NCBI GenBank assembly: GCA_964399535.1
Contig: CAYNRE010000076.1
Location: 227,648-291,647, forward strand
DNA length: 64,000 bases
Reading direction: 5' to 3'
Source: CAYNRE01 sp964399535
Lineage (GTDB): Bacteria > Planctomycetota > Planctomycetia > Pirellulales > CAYNRE01
Positions within the stretch are counted from its first letter, which is position 1. Each line of letters starts with the position of its first letter. Of this stretch, positions 33,194 to 42,272 are shown piece after piece. The notes under the pieces are model-generated. The model saw nothing but the letters and a program-made list of their open reading frames with translations. It searched no databases and was not told the origin of the DNA. A program made the position numbers and the translations under genes.

Positions 33194-34574
33194 TCCCCGC
33201 CTGGCAACGCCCTCTGCCCACAACGCGACGGCGGGGCCGCCTCCGACGCGGGCCGACATCGAAGCCGAGCTGGCCGATCACCTGGCCACTGCGGCGGAAG
33301 ACGCTGCCGCCCAAGATGCCGCCGCCTCTCGGTCCCCAAGAGACCTGGCCCAGCGGGTTCGCCGGCAGTTTGGCAACCCCGTATCCATTGCATGGCGCTG
33401 TTGGTGGATTGGCCACCAGGAGGAAATCATGTTCCGTTCGCTCGTGATCGGACTGTTGACGGTCTTCGGCGCAGCGCTCGTGGCCCTGGCCTATCAAGGC
33501 TGGCAAAGCCAGCAGGCCGTCGCCCAACAAATGTCGGCCATCGCCGGCCAGTTGGGCGAGTTGGCCGACGCCCAGCGCGCGCTCCTGTCCGGCAGCGACG
33601 GCGCCGATCAGAACGCCGCGGCGCATACCATCACCGGCCGGGTTTACCGCGGCACGGCCGATCACCCGGCGGCCGAGGTGGAACTGACCCTGCGGGCCCT
33701 GCCCAGCTTTGAAGTGATCCGCCGGATGCGATCCGATGCTCAAGGAGCCTTCAGCACCGGCCGCCTGCCGCCGGGCGATTACGCGGTGATCGCCCCGCTG
33801 AGCGGCGAAGCGGTCAACCCGCTGATGGCCTTTTCTGAGGAGATGTTCCCCGGAGCGAGCGAGTTGCAGCCGTTTTACCAGGTGCAGTGCCGGCCGCTGA
33901 CGCTGCCCGGCGACGATTTGAACGTAGAAATGGATCTCGAGCTCAAGGCCGCCCAGATCGAGCTGGTGGTCGACGAGCCTCTGCCAACCCGAGTTGGCCC
34001 TCACGAAACCATCCGGCTACGGCTGACCTGCGTGCTGCGACCGCTCGACCTGGGGCGCGTGCCGTGGTGTTTTCGCGATCCGCTGCCCGATGCCTGGCCG
34101 CTCCGAGGCGTTCCGGGCGGGGCGACCATGTGGGGCCCGCTCCATTTCGATTGCGCACTATTAAGCGACGAACCGCGGCAATCGCTGGGCCAGGCCCTGT
34201 TGGGGCACCAGGCAACCCTCCCCGCGGGGCGCTACGAAGCCAGCGTGTGGATTAGTTTGAATCTTGATGGCCAGGCCGAGAACGCCGTCGAAGCGGAATT
34301 GGTGCGGCGATTGAAGAATGGGATACCGCTGGGGATTGCTGTGCCCACCCCGCGTGCCCGACCGATCCAGCCCTCGCGGACGGCGACTGTGTTCGAGGCG
34401 CGGCCGGACGAGCGGGTCGAGCTGCATATTGGCCCGGCGCGGGAATACCTCGAGCGATTGCAGACCACGCTGGACGATTCCGAGGCCAGCGACGATGCCC
34501 TGCGCGAGATCCAGAACTCGCCGCCCCTGGAAATCAAGGTGGTGACCGTCTCGGCAACGGTCGACCCGAAGTAG
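33183..34574 (+). CDS. PadR-coupled single-pass membrane protein with carboxypeptidase-regulatory-like domain
   Basis: 463 residues. Residues 22-70 are a short helical cytoplasmic segment (TRADIEAELADHLATAAED, then LAQRVRRQFGNP) like the 'permease prefix' seen in front of PadR-linked permeases. One membrane helix lies at 84-104. A beta-rich domain follows (HTITGRVYRGTADHPAAEVELTL... RLPPGDYAVIAPL), which looks like a carboxypeptidase-regulatory/CNA-B fold. The remaining ~230 residues are unassigned. An internal AGGAGG with ATG at 33429 could start a shorter form just before the helix. Function unknown; the gene is expressed with PadR, so probably a sensor, modulator or envelope-stress protein. 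Confidence 0.8.
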   Translation: MKRDPRLATPSAHNATAGPPPTRADIEAELADHLATAAEDAAAQDAAASRSPRDLAQRVRRQFGNPVSIAWRCWWIGHQEEIMFRSLVIGLLTVFGAALVALAYQGWQSQQAVAQQMSAIAGQLGELADAQRALLSGSDGADQNAAAHTITGRVYRGTADHPAAEVELTLRALPSFEVIRRMRSDAQGAFSTGRLPPGDYAVIAPLSGEAVNPLMAFSEEMFPGASELQPFYQVQCRPLTLPGDDLNVEMDLELKAAQIELVVDEPLPTRVGPHETIRLRLTCVLRPLDLGRVPWCFRDPLPDAWPLRGVPGGATMWGPLHFDCALLSDEPRQSLGQALLGHQATLPAGRYEASVWISLNLDGQAENAVEAELVRRLKNGIPLGIAVPTPRARPIQPSRTATVFEARPDERVELHIGPAREYLERLQTTLDDSEASDDALREIQNSPPLEIKVVTVSATVDPK

Positions 34575-34675
34575 ACCACTCTCCAAGGTGGACAACGCCA
34601 GGCGGTGAGTGGAGGAAAGAACGCAAGGGCGCAGTGCCGCCAGAAACACTCGACCTCATTCTCTACTTCATCGCG

Positions 34676-35110
34676 CCCTGGCGCCTTGGCGCTAGCTTCT
34701 TCAGAAACAAAGCGACCTGGCGCTAACTTCTCCAGAAACAAAACGCCATGACGCAAAGACGCCAAGACGCAATGAACAAAAAACAGTTTGTCACTGTGCT
34801 TCGCGACCTGGCGCTAACTTCTCCAGAAACGAATCGCCATGACGCAAAGACGCCAAGACGCGATGAAGAACCGCTCTCATCTGCCCCTTGGCGACCTGGC
34901 GCCTTGGCGACCTGGCGTTGCCTTCTCCAGAAACAAAACGCCATGACGCAAAGACGCCAAAACGCGATGAAGAACCACTCTCATCTGCCCCTTTGCGACC
35001 TGGCGCCTTGGCGACCTGGCGTTGCCTTCTCCAGAAACAAAACGCCAAGACGCGATGAAAAAAACAGTTTGTCACTCTGCTTCTCGACCGGGCGTTGGAT
35101 TCCACAATCG
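34676..35110. repeat. degenerate ~91-104-bp tandem repeat array, left arm
   Basis: Four units share CGCCATGACGCAAAGACGCC or its close variants at 34744, 34835, 34939 and 35043, giving periods of 91, 104 and 104. Each unit also carries GACCTGGCG and CTTCTCCAGAAAC words. No coding gene is supported here. The array flanks the GxxExxY gene, and a further arm lies on its other side. Confidence 0.75.
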
Positions 35111-35125
35111 ATCGATGGATCGTCT

Positions 35126-35506
35126 TCAGAGACCGTTCACCACGCGATGAATCCCGTCTTTGACCAGTCGTTCTCCAAAGTTGATGACCAGGCCCAGCCT
35201 TAGACCGGTCAAGCGAAGGTACGTCAATGTCTGTACCTCGAATACGGAGTGATACTGCGTTGTCGCTTTGCACTCGACGATGACACGTTCCCCAACGATC
35301 AGGTCGATCCGCAAGGGAGTCGTTAAAACCTGACCTTTGTATGGGATCGGTAACGACACCTGGCGGTTCGTCAGCAGACCCTTGTGCCGAAGCTCCCAAG
35401 CCAGGGCCTCCTCATAGACGCTCTCAAGCAGCCCCGGGCCGCCGAGAGTGCGATGTACTTCAATCGCGGCCGCGACGATGTGCCGACTAATTTCGTCCTC
35501 GATCAT
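35126..35506 (-). CDS. GxxExxY protein
   Basis: 126 residues from the ATG at 35506; a longer frame reaches 35677 but only through repeat DNA. The family signature GLLESVYEEAL (GxxExxY) is at about residue 24-34, preceded by IVAAAIEVHRTLG, and later blocks are RIDLIVGERVIVECKA and TYLRLTGLRLGLVINFGE. The ECK and DLIV residues are the nuclease-like core of the PD-(D/E)XK-type fold proposed for this family. Function is not established. It is embedded in a degenerate repeat array whose arms stand on both sides, an arrangement I have seen for other members of the family. Confidence 0.85.
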   Translation of the reverse strand: MIEDEISRHIVAAAIEVHRTLGGPGLLESVYEEALAWELRHKGLLTNRQVSLPIPYKGQVLTTPLRIDLIVGERVIVECKATTQYHSVFEVQTLTYLRLTGLRLGLVINFGERLVKDGIHRVVNGL

Positions 35507-35589
35507 GGGTGCCCCCCAAGGAAAAGACGCATTGGCGCAACCATGCCGCGACACAAGGGACAGCTCATTCCGTGCGATTCTCTTTGCGC

Positions 35590-35765
35590 CCTTGCGCCTT
35601 CGCGACCTGGCGTTACCTTCTTCAGAAACAAAGCGACCTGGCGCTAACTTCTCCAGAAACAAAACGCCATGGCGCAAAGACGCAATGAAGAACCGCTCTC
35701 ATCTGCCCCTTGGCGCCCTGGCGCTACCTTCTTCAGAAACAAAACGCCATGGCGCTAGCTTCTTC
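35590..35765. repeat. degenerate repeat array, right arm
   Basis: Two or three further units with CGACCTGGCG, CTTCTCCAGAAAC and CGCCATGGCGCAAAGACGC (35665) and a last CGCCATGGCG near 35749. They are in the same orientation as the left arm and start about 85 bases upstream of the GxxExxY gene start. Confidence 0.7.
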
Positions 35766-35795
35766 GTCACCGGCTCACCACGAGCGCGAATTCGT

Positions 35796-37622
35796 TTAGT
35801 AGCCCGCCGCGCAGCCGTCTTTGCGTGGGTCGCTACCTCCCCAGACCGTGCCGTGCTCCCAGTCGAGCCAGATGCCCTGGTAGCCCCCCATATCGCCGCC
35901 GAACCCGCGCCGCAGCTTGTGGCCGAGCCGCGTCAGTTCCGCCTGCACCTCGGCTGAGATACCCGCCTCCACCGCCACCGCGCCCCCTGTAGGGTCGGCC
36001 TCGCGCCCGGTGGGCTCGGCGCTGCCGAAGTGGCGCACCCGGGCCGCTTCCCCCGCGGCCTGCACATCGAGCCCGAAGTCGATCATATTCACCAATACTT
36101 GCACGTGCCCCTGGGCCTGCATATCGCCTCCCATCACGCCAAAGCTGAGCCAGGGGCGCCCCTCGTGGGTCACCATGGCCGGAATAATCGTGTGGAACGG
36201 CCGCTTATGCGGCTCGAGCCGGTTCAGGTGCTTGTCATCGAGCGCGAACGACGAACCCCGGTTCTGCAGCACAAAGCCCACTTCGCCCGGCACCACCTGC
36301 GAACCAAACGCCGCGAAGTTGCTCTGTATGAGCGACACGCAGTTGCGGTCCTGGTCGACCACGGTCAGGTAAATCGTGTCGCCCGATTCCAGCCGCGGGT
36401 CGCCCGGCGCCACCTGTCGGGCAGCCTGTTGGGGGTCGATCAACGGTCGCCGGCGATCGGCATAGGCTTTGGAAATCAGTTCCGCAACCGGCAGCGATTG
36501 ACCGGTCGGGTCGGCGTAATAGGTCGCCCGGTCGGCGAAGGCCAGCTTCTTGGCTTCGATCAACAGGTGCAGGTACTCGGCACTGCCCCGGCCGAGCACT
36601 TTCAGGTCGAATTCTTCGAGCAAGTTGAGCATTTGGAGGGCACAGATACCCTGACCGTTGGGGGGAAGCTCCCAAACGTCGTACCCTCGGTAGCTGGTCG
36701 AGACCGGTTCGACCCATTCGTTGGCGTGCTCGGAGAAATCGCGCAAGGAAAAGTAGCCGCCGTTGGCCTCGCTAAACGCAACGATCTTTTCGGCAATGGG
36801 GCCCCGGTAATAGGCATCGCGCCCTCGCTGGGCAATCAGCCGATAGCTTTCGGCCAAGCGTGGGTTGCGAAACAGCTCACCCGCGCGCGGCGCGCGCCCC
36901 TCGGGCAGGTAGGTGGCCTGCGAAGTCGGCCACTTGGCGAAGTCGCCCGCGAAGAACCCCCAGCCCGCTGCGATGATCGGGGCCACGGGAAATCCCTCCT
37001 CGGCCGCTTGGATGGCCGGAGCGAGCAACTCGGCCAAGGGCTTGGTGCCGAACCGCTCGTGCAAGTCGGCCCACCCCGCCACGCAGCCGGGCACCGACCA
37101 GCACAGCGGCCCTTCGCCGGGGATGTGTGCCAGGCCCTTTTCACGAAACACGCCGCGGTCGAGCGCAAAGGGGCTGCGGCCGCTGGCGTTCAGGCCATAT
37201 AGCTTCTTGGTTTTCGCATCCCAGACGATGGCGAACAGGTCGCCGCCGATGCCGCAGCTCATGGGTTCGGTCAACCCGATCATGGCGTTGGTGGCGATGG
37301 CGGCATCGATGGCGTTGCCGCCCTGGCGCAGAATCTCGAGCCCCGCCTGCACGGCCAGCGGCTCGCTCGTGGCCACGATCCCGTGTTTGGCCACCACGGC
37401 CGAGCGGCTTTGCTGCGGATCGCCCACGGGCCGATCGTATCCCGAGCCTTGCACCAACCCCACCGGGGTCATGCCACACCAGGCCGCCGCGAGCAGCCCC
37501 CTCGCAATGCGATACGCGTTCCGCCACCGGAATTGAGCCCCCGCGCGCCGGTGCGTTTCATCGACCCACCCCGCGCGTGCCCCGACTCGCTCGGCCCAGT
37601 GGTGCTCCCCAGCTCGCAACAT
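35796..37622 (-). CDS. ggt: gamma-glutamyltransferase
   Basis: 608 residues from ATG 37622, although later starts are possible because the first ~75 residues are not conserved. The large-subunit features are present (GLEILRQGGNAIDAAIA, GIGGDLFAIVWD, PGCVAGWADLHERFG). The autocleavage nucleophile is Thr416 in SGDTIYLTVVDQDRN, and FGSQVVPGEVGFVLQNRG plus FGVMGGDMQAQGH belong to the small subunit. The protein splits gamma-glutamyl bonds, typically of glutathione, outside the cytoplasm. Signal peptide: a hydrophobic stretch (IARGLLAAAWCG) at 39-50 is compatible with export. The gene starts at a 3' end close to the repeat arm. Confidence 0.92.
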   Translation of the reverse strand: MLRAGEHHWAERVGARAGWVDETHRRAGAQFRWRNAYRIARGLLAAAWCGMTPVGLVQGSGYDRPVGDPQQSRSAVVAKHGIVATSEPLAVQAGLEILRQGGNAIDAAIATNAMIGLTEPMSCGIGGDLFAIVWDAKTKKLYGLNASGRSPFALDRGVFREKGLAHIPGEGPLCWSVPGCVAGWADLHERFGTKPLAELLAPAIQAAEEGFPVAPIIAAGWGFFAGDFAKWPTSQATYLPEGRAPRAGELFRNPRLAESYRLIAQRGRDAYYRGPIAEKIVAFSEANGGYFSLRDFSEHANEWVEPVSTSYRGYDVWELPPNGQGICALQMLNLLEEFDLKVLGRGSAEYLHLLIEAKKLAFADRATYYADPTGQSLPVAELISKAYADRRRPLIDPQQAARQVAPGDPRLESGDTIYLTVVDQDRNCVSLIQSNFAAFGSQVVPGEVGFVLQNRGSSFALDDKHLNRLEPHKRPFHTIIPAMVTHEGRPWLSFGVMGGDMQAQGHVQVLVNMIDFGLDVQAAGEAARVRHFGSAEPTGREADPTGGAVAVEAGISAEVQAELTRLGHKLRRGFGGDMGGYQGIWLDWEHGTVWGGSDPRKDGCAAGY

Positions 37623-37770
37623 ATCGAGGTTCTCCCTTGGCGTTAGACGCGGTACCGAGCCCCGCCTCGCCCCGGCGCGAGGCGCTCGGCCGATGAACTA
37701 GCCAGAGTGCCCGCAATCTACAACCCACCGGCGGGCAGGGCCACGCGCCCCGTTCCCCCGCGGCGTGCGC

Positions 37771-38457
37771 TCAGCTCTGGGCCAGCGCCTGGCGAACCTG
37801 TTCGGCCAAACTGCCCAGGAGCGGTTCGCCGGCGGCTCGCCCGTCCAGGTCGGCGAGCAATCGATCCAGGTCGTCGCGCTCATCCACATCGAACCAGGGC
37901 GCGAGCGTAGCGTAGCGCGTACGGTTGGCAGCGAGCAACGCTTCGGTCTGCCGCCATACCGAATCGGTGCCCCAGGTGGGTCCGTCGAAGATGGGCGGAA
38001 CGCTCCTTGCCGCGCCGACCAGGTAGTAACCGCCGTCGAAGCTTGGCCCCAGCACGGCGTCGTGCTGGGCGAGCAATTGCCAGGCCTGCTCCAATCGCTC
38101 CAGCGGCAGGCTGGGGCTGTCGGCCCCCAGCAGCACGACTCGTGGCGACGAGCCGCCCTCCTCCGCAGGCAGCTCAAGCAACCAGGCCAGCGCGGCCTGC
38201 ATCCGTCGGCCGAGGTCCCCTTCCACCTGAGGCGCGAGTTGCCAGGAGGGGCCGGCCAGCTCGGCGAACGATGCGGCCCGCTCGGCCGGCGTGTAGAACA
38301 CCAAGCGGCGATCGCCCGCGGCGGCCAGCCGGGCGAGCAGCGTCTTGAGCAGTGAGCGATAAATCTGCTGGGCAGCGCGGGGCCCAATCGCGCAGGCCAG
38401 TCGGGTCTTTACCTGGCCCGGCTCCCAGTACTTGGCCATTACGGCAACGGTGCGCAT
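37771..38457 (-). CDS. DUF2064 / TIGR04282-type glycosyltransferase
   Basis: 228 residues from the ATG at 38457. Typical features: AVMAKYWEPGQVKTRLA at the start, VVLLGADSPSLPLERLEQA (nucleotide-sugar aspartate motif), VLGPSFDGGYYLVGA and TDSVWRQTEALL. This is the GT-A-like family annotated as a glycosyltransferase A; the sugar is unknown. It is 32 bases downstream of a glutaredoxin-like gene on the same strand, a pairing common in this family. The stop is close to the ggt end with no hairpin visible. Confidence 0.88.
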   Translation of the reverse strand: MRTVAVMAKYWEPGQVKTRLACAIGPRAAQQIYRSLLKTLLARLAAAGDRRLVFYTPAERAASFAELAGPSWQLAPQVEGDLGRRMQAALAWLLELPAEEGGSSPRVVLLGADSPSLPLERLEQAWQLLAQHDAVLGPSFDGGYYLVGAARSVPPIFDGPTWGTDSVWRQTEALLAANRTRYATLAPWFDVDERDDLDRLLADLDGRAAGEPLLGSLAEQVRQALAQS

Positions 38458-38489
38458 CGGTGCCTCGGACGGGCGGGGGTGCCGCCGAT

Positions 38490-38744
38490 TCAGGGTTCCG
38501 GCTGCGGCGGGCGGCCATGATCGAGCAGCCGGCGAAGCAACACCGGGTGAACCCGACCGCGGAATCGCACCCGGCCCTCGATTTCGACCACCGGCAGGCA
38601 CCGCCCCCACTTCTGGACCAGGGCCGGGTCACGGGCGACGTCAATTTCCCGCGGCCGCAGCCCCTGGGCGGCGAGCACCGCATAGGCCTCGTCGCAAAGC
38701 CCACACCCTTGGCGGGTATACAGGACGACGTCGGTAGGCAGCAT
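38490..38744 (-). CDS. glutaredoxin-like protein
   Basis: 84 residues. It opens with VVLYTRQGCGLCDEAY, a CxxC redox pair at Cys14 and Cys17, and has the cis-proline loop CLPVVEIEG. The protein has the glutaredoxin/thioredoxin-fold size. It is the first gene of a pair with the DUF2064 transferase. Similar pairs are widespread and the redox partner is unknown. Confidence 0.85.
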   Translation of the reverse strand: MLPTDVVLYTRQGCGLCDEAYAVLAAQGLRPREIDVARDPALVQKWGRCLPVVEIEGRVRFRGRVHPVLLRRLLDHGRPPQPEP

Positions 38745-39169
38745 GAGCGGTTTTCCCCCGGGCCGGGGTGGTCACGGCGTGTGGCAACCGGCTTTTTGCC
38801 CTCGCAAACCGGCCTCTGGCGGCCAGCCGCGGCAACGGGGAACGCCAGATTTCGGTGTGCCAATGGCGGTAACTCGCGTACAATAGTGGAAAACAGTTTA
38901 CGCTCCTCTGCGCGTCTTGGTATCCTCTTCCCGACGCCGATAAGTTTTGAAGTCTCCTGGGTCCCTTTCACCGCCAGCACACCCAGTGGATGCGCTTGGC
39001 CGGTGCGTAACGGCCCCCGGGCAGTTCTGGTTCGATTTCAACGGATGACAGCCTGGTTCGCGGAATCGACCGGTGCTTTGGGGGCGCCGGGCACCGAGCC
39101 CTGAGCTTGCTGATCGCGAGCCCGGGCTCGCCATTTCGTCGCGCGGAATCCTTTGGCAATTGGCACCGC

Positions 39170-40939
39170 ATGCCGAAGCTTTCGACCGAGAACCTGATGG
39201 AACTGCTGCGCCGCAGCCGGCTGCTCGAAGCCGAGCGGCTCGACGGCCTGCTTGCCGAATTGTCGGCCGCCGAGGGCCCCGCCGCGGTGGAGGACGGTGC
39301 CAGCCTGATCGAGGCAATGGTGCGTCAGAAACTGCTCACGGCCTGGCAGGCCGAGCAGTTGCTCGAGGGCCGGTACAAAGGGTTCTTTCTCGGCAAGTAC
39401 AAACTGCTCTCCCACCTGGGTTCAGGGGGCATGAGCAGCGTGTACCTGGCCGAGCACGTGCTGATGCACACCCGGCGGGCCATCAAGGTGCTGCCCAAGA
39501 GCCGCGTCGACGACTCATCGTACCTGGCACGGTTCCATCGCGAGGCCCGCGCCGCCGGTGCCCTGGAACACCCCAACATTGCCCGGGCCTACGATGTCGA
39601 CAACGACGGCAAGATCCACTACCTGGTGATGGAGTACGTGGACGGCCGCGATCTGCAAGAGTTGGTCCAGGAAACGGGCCCCCTCCCCTACGAACTGGCC
39701 GCCGAATACATCCGCCAGGCCGCAGACGGCTTGGCCTGCGCCCATGCGGCGGGGCTGATCCACCGCGATATCAAGCCGGCCAACTTGCTGGTCAACGCCC
39801 AGGGGGTGGTCAAGGTCCTCGACATGGGCCTGGCCCTGGCCACCGACGAGAAAAAGGCCTCGCTCACCTTGGCCTACGACGAGAAGGTGCTCGGAACTGC
39901 CGACTACCTGGCCCCCGAACAGGCCATCGATAGCCACCGCGTCGACCCCCGGGCCGACCTTTATAGCCTGGGCTGCACGCTTTATTACCTGCTGACGGGC
40001 CATCCCCCGTTTCCCGAGGGGTCGCTCACCCAGCGTCTGCTGTTTCATCAGACCAAGGAACCCAGCGATATTCGCGCCGACCGGCCCGACGCTCCCCAAT
40101 CGATTGTCGATATCTGCCAAAAAATGATGGCTAAGGCCCCCGCCGATCGGTTCCAAACCGCGGGCGACGTGCGCGATGTTCTGGCCCAATGGCTGGCCGG
40201 CGGCCACCTTTCCACGCTGAACAACGTTTCGGGGCGCATGGCGTCGGTACTGGCGGGCCGGCCCTCGCTGAGCAGTCAGCCGCGAACCCCGCGCGGCGGC
40301 GAAACAGGCACCTCGAGCAGCGTGGTCCGCGCGCCGGGCCGATCGTCGCGCTCGCCCTCCGATCCGGGGGGCGACACGGTCTCGCGATCGAGCCCCTCGA
40401 CCCTGAAGACAGTTCCGATCCCCGGCCTGGCGCCTTTGCCCGAGGAGACTGCCCCGCAACGAGCTAGCTCCCCCGCTTCGGGCGTTGGCAATAGTCAGGT
40501 GGTGGGCCGGGTCCCCAAATCGCCCGCAGGTGGTTCCTCGGCGCCCACCCGGCCGGCGCCGACGGGGTCCGACAGCACCAAGCGGGCTACTGCCCGCGGC
40601 CTTCCCAGTGCGCCCCCTCCCGGCGGCAGCGGCAAATCGCCGAGTACGGCGCAGCGGCCTGGCGCGGGGTCCTCGAAACAGGCCCTGGCGCCACCGCCGG
40701 CAGCTCCGCCGAGCCCTAAGCCGCTGGTCGAAGATCTGCTGGCCGAGTTGGAAGACCTGCCGAAGAAGACCACCGACGATTCGGCGGAACCTGCAAAGAC
40801 CATGCCGGCCTTCCGCCACACCCAAGATAAATCGTCGCTCGTCATTCCCTTGGTCTTGGGTGGTCTGGTGGCCGGACTGCTGGTGTTCGGCATCGGCATG
40901 ACCTACTTGCTGGTCGTGTTCTTCAAGTACCAGCCGTAA
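39170..40939 (+). CDS. membrane-anchored Ser/Thr protein kinase
   Basis: 589 residues from the ATG at 39170. An N-terminal helical domain (residues 1-75) with repeated LLEAERLDGLLAE-like units precedes the kinase. The kinase has GSGGMSSVYLAE (85-95), the lysine in AIKVLPK (Lys106), HRDIKPANLL (198-207), the DMG variant of the DFG motif (218-220) and LAPE (247-250), and ends near 350. A long Pro/Ser/Thr-rich spacer follows. One membrane helix (LVLGGLVAGLLVFGIGMTYLLVVFF) sits at the C-terminus, so the kinase faces the cytoplasm and the end the periplasm. Target unknown. A TACAAT -10-like hexamer lies at 38879 but has a poor -35. Confidence 0.92.
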   Translation: MPKLSTENLMELLRRSRLLEAERLDGLLAELSAAEGPAAVEDGASLIEAMVRQKLLTAWQAEQLLEGRYKGFFLGKYKLLSHLGSGGMSSVYLAEHVLMHTRRAIKVLPKSRVDDSSYLARFHREARAAGALEHPNIARAYDVDNDGKIHYLVMEYVDGRDLQELVQETGPLPYELAAEYIRQAADGLACAHAAGLIHRDIKPANLLVNAQGVVKVLDMGLALATDEKKASLTLAYDEKVLGTADYLAPEQAIDSHRVDPRADLYSLGCTLYYLLTGHPPFPEGSLTQRLLFHQTKEPSDIRADRPDAPQSIVDICQKMMAKAPADRFQTAGDVRDVLAQWLAGGHLSTLNNVSGRMASVLAGRPSLSSQPRTPRGGETGTSSSVVRAPGRSSRSPSDPGGDTVSRSSPSTLKTVPIPGLAPLPEETAPQRASSPASGVGNSQVVGRVPKSPAGGSSAPTRPAPTGSDSTKRATARGLPSAPPPGGSGKSPSTAQRPGAGSSKQALAPPPAAPPSPKPLVEDLLAELEDLPKKTTDDSAEPAKTMPAFRHTQDKSSLVIPLVLGGLVAGLLVFGIGMTYLLVVFFKYQP

Positions 40940-41365
40940 GCGCTACCGCGGCGCAGGTGCTCGAACGAACTTATGTGTGCGGCCGAGCGCGCTGGCCGCA
41001 CCGCGGCATTCACCGCGAGCATCGCGGCCGTAGCGGCCCCCTCTGGCTGTTGGCTGGCCTGAAACCGTCGGTTTTCGATGCCGATCCGGGGGTGTTTGTC
41101 AAGCGGTCGAGAACCGGACGCACCCCCCGTCAGAAGCCGCGATTCGTACGGCGTAAGTCCAATTGTAAATGCCACTTAAGGTGTTCACTTGCCGGTCGAT
41201 TTTCGACCTGTCTAGCATGGTACCAGGACCTCGAGCAGGGTCCTCAGGCTAGGAAAGCAATCCCGGGGGAAGGGACGCCAAGTAACCCGTACGTCGATCG
41301 CAACGCCCGTCGAACTGGGTGGTGCGACGAAACCTGGTTTCTTTGCATTCTCTGAGCCTTCGGTC
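40940..41365. other. intergenic region, mostly featureless
   Basis: 426 bases between the kinase and the HELGH protein. The first 240 bases hold no gene I can support. A promoter candidate stands at 41189-41218 and a short inverted repeat GGTCGA-TTT-TCGACC at 41195-41209 overlaps it. Confidence 0.5.
41189..41218 (+). promoter_or_regulatory. candidate promoter of the HELGH-protein gene
   Basis: TTGCCG at 41189 and TAGCAT at 41213 with an 18-base spacer. A 6-bp inverted repeat lies within the spacer. The leader would be about 140 bases. Confidence 0.35.
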
Positions 41366-42130
41366 ATGCCAACCCACAAGCAACGCACCGCCGCGGCCCG
41401 ATCTCGCTCCCATTCGATCGCCCATAACCCCTCGCGCCTTTATCGACCCGCGGCATCTCCCATCGTGCGCGATTCGGGTCATCGGGCCGTGCTCAGCCAG
41501 CGGAGCCGTCGCAGCCAGCGCGATCTAAAGCTTCCGTTCATCCCGCCGGAAGATTGGCATGAGCCACTGGAAGGCGCCCAACGTAGCGCCGCGGGCAAAT
41601 ACCGCATCATCGTGCGGCCGCCCGGCGAAGGATTTCGCCACGTGCTGACCCCACAGCAAATTCGAGACCGTTTGGCCGAATTGCCGGCGGAATTGCTCCA
41701 GAACTTACAGTTCGTGCAGCTCAGCCAAATGACCCGCAAGAAGCAGGGCTTTCCCTGCTACGGCATGCAGTGGGGCTCGTCGATCTACCTGTACCCGATC
41801 GAGGCCACGCTCGAAGAAACCTACCGGCAACCTCCCAAGCCCAATCAGGTGACCGAGGCCCGGATGTTCGGTGGGCGCTGGGAGCGCGACGGAGAAGACA
41901 CCTGGAAGCTGATCTGGACGGAAGAAGCGATCCAGGATTTTTACCTTCACAACATTCTAATCCACGAGCTGGGTCATCTGGTCGACTTTCGCAACCGGCG
42001 GCCGGTCGACCGCGAACGGTTCGCCGAATGGTTTGCCATTCAGTATGGCTACCGACCGCGGGTACGTGGGCGTTGGCTGGCAACCCACGAAAACCGGCGG
42101 CGGCATCACGCCAGCCGGCCGGCGACCTAG
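41366..42130 (+). CDS. uncharacterised zinc-metallopeptidase-like protein (HELGH motif)
   Basis: 254 residues, no signal peptide. The first ~60 residues are basic and disordered-looking. The core has KYRIIVRPPGEGFRHVLTPQQI and a hydrophobic helix DFYLHNILIHELGHLVD with the zinc motif HELGH at 200-204. Glu221 in ERFAEWFAIQYG could be the third ligand 17-20 residues later, as in gluzincin-type sites. I do not recognise the family; the motif plus context suggests a small metallopeptidase, but activity is unproven. It is convergent with a HEAT/TPR gene and shares no operon. Confidence 0.7.
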   Translation: MPTHKQRTAAARSRSHSIAHNPSRLYRPAASPIVRDSGHRAVLSQRSRRSQRDLKLPFIPPEDWHEPLEGAQRSAAGKYRIIVRPPGEGFRHVLTPQQIRDRLAELPAELLQNLQFVQLSQMTRKKQGFPCYGMQWGSSIYLYPIEATLEETYRQPPKPNQVTEARMFGGRWERDGEDTWKLIWTEEAIQDFYLHNILIHELGHLVDFRNRRPVDRERFAEWFAIQYGYRPRVRGRWLATHENRRRHHASRPAT

Positions 42131-42272
42131 CCGGGGGGCAGCAGCCTGTGGGGCGCTCGATCGCCGGCCGGAGGGAACCAGCCCCCCAAGCCTTGGCCCG
42201 CACCAGCCCGGCGGGTACCGGCGGCGCCCCCAGTCCAGGGAAATTCGGCGCCGGCTCGGTCGGGGATCGAGC

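Noticed and set aside
34748..35203. 151-residue open frame in the repeat array
   Set aside because: Its sequence is translated repeat units (for example RHDAKTPRRD) with no independent signal.
34676..35765. CRISPR array
   Set aside because: Units are ~100 bp, degenerate, without constant short repeats and unique spacers, and no cas genes are nearby.
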